Assembly: GCA_900554225.1 (NCBI GenBank)
Contig: USGH01000192.1
Coordinates: forward strand, 1-5,209
Reading direction: 5' to 3'
Length of the DNA: 5,209 nt
Source of the DNA: an uncultured Eubacteriales bacterium
Lineage (GTDB): Bacteria > Bacillota > Clostridia > Oscillospirales > CAG-272
Position 1 is the stretch's first letter. Every line of letters starts with the position of its first letter. Made by a program: the position numbers and the translations under genes. Under the pieces are notes generated by a model. It was not told the DNA's origin. It saw only the letters and a list, made by a program, of their open reading frames with translations, and made no database searches. Positions 5,055 to 5,209 of this stretch are shown piece after piece.

Positions 5055-5209
5055 TTATTGCACGCCCCATTTTTCCGAGAAGCTCTTGATCTCGCTCTCC
5101 GCCTTTGGCGTTACCGCTTCGACTGCGGACGCGATCTCGCCGCCATCGCTGAGAACATCCCAGAACACAGAGCTGATACCGCCGAAATCAAACAGTTCGG
5201 AGAAGGAGC
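5055..5209 (-). CDS. C-terminal end of a gene, possibly an extracellular solute-binding protein
   Basis: An open minus-strand frame enters from the right edge and ends in TAA at 5055-5057, giving 50 visible residues. The end reads as an amphipathic acidic/basic helix (A-V-E-A-V-T-P-K-A-E-S-E-I, then F-S-E-K-W-G-V-Q). Aromatic-rich text (F-D-F-G-G-I-S-S-V-F-W-D-V-L) comes before it. This resembles the C-terminus of family 1 extracellular solute-binding lipoproteins of ABC importers, where a final helix with a Trp closes the protein. The identification is tentative because the diagnostic N-terminal parts are outside the window. The gap to the MarR gene is 125 bp, with no convincing terminator, so read-through into the exporter operon is possible. 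Confidence 0.55.
   Translation of the reverse strand, partial: SFSELFDFGGISSVFWDVLSDGGEIASAVEAVTPKAESEIKSFSEKWGVQ

Noticed and set aside
5049..5066. GGCGT/ACGCC inverted repeat over the stop codon of the right-edge gene as a terminator
   Set aside because: The stem is only 5 bp and has no T-run on the minus strand, where it would be needed. The T-run on the plus side lies inside the coding region.
4930..5070. N-terminal extension of the MarR protein to 215 residues
   Set aside because: It would overlap the end of the upstream gene and translate the promoter and palindrome. The AGGAGG at 4938-4943 fixes the ATG at 4929.

Overview
The window looks like chromosomal DNA from a Gram-positive, low-pathway-redundancy region of a Bacillota (Firmicutes) genome, most plausibly a moderately GC-rich Clostridia lineage such as Oscillospiraceae. 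The basis is strong Shine-Dalgarno sites (AGGAGG type) before almost every gene, tight operons with overlapping stop/start codons, and a MarR plus two-half ABC exporter cassette of a layout common in these bacteria. The lineage call is inference; no rRNA or other taxonomic marker is present.

Layout. Positions 1-192 form an AT-richer divergent control region. A minus-strand promoter (perfect TATAAT at 63-68) appears to drive a gene whose first codons (TTG at 15-17) run off the left edge. A plus-strand extended -10 promoter (TGG-TATAAT, 154-162) drives two small overlapping genes: an unrecognised 79-aa protein (193-432) and a 74-aa DUF1653-family protein (429-653). A 33-nt imperfect inverted repeat (95-127) sits between the two promoters. 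The plus-strand pair ends at a strong hairpin (658-707) that also terminates the convergent operon coming from the right.

That operon, on the minus strand, runs 4929 to 711: a MarR-family regulator (168 aa), a first ABC exporter half (591 aa, TTG start) and a second ABC exporter half (646 aa). The three genes overlap by 4 bp (TTGA) and 1 bp (TAATG), so they are probably translationally coupled. The two ABC proteins form a heterodimeric type IV (ABC-B-like) exporter with one degenerate and one consensus ATP site. The first half lacks the catalytic Glu (Asp instead) and the switch His (Gln instead), and the second half supplies the deviant signature LSQGQ to that same site. This is the asymmetry known from TM287/288, LmrCD and BmrCD. 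The MarR protein probably represses the operon in response to a ligand. An interrupted palindrome (4986-5008) directly upstream of its likely -10 is the best operator candidate.

At the right edge (5055-5209) is the C-terminal 50 residues of another minus-strand gene, possibly an extracellular solute-binding protein. No convincing terminator separates it from the MarR operon. I see no mobile element, CRISPR array, tRNA or rRNA, and no clearly new system. The least explained parts are the small two-gene operon and its divergent promoter region.
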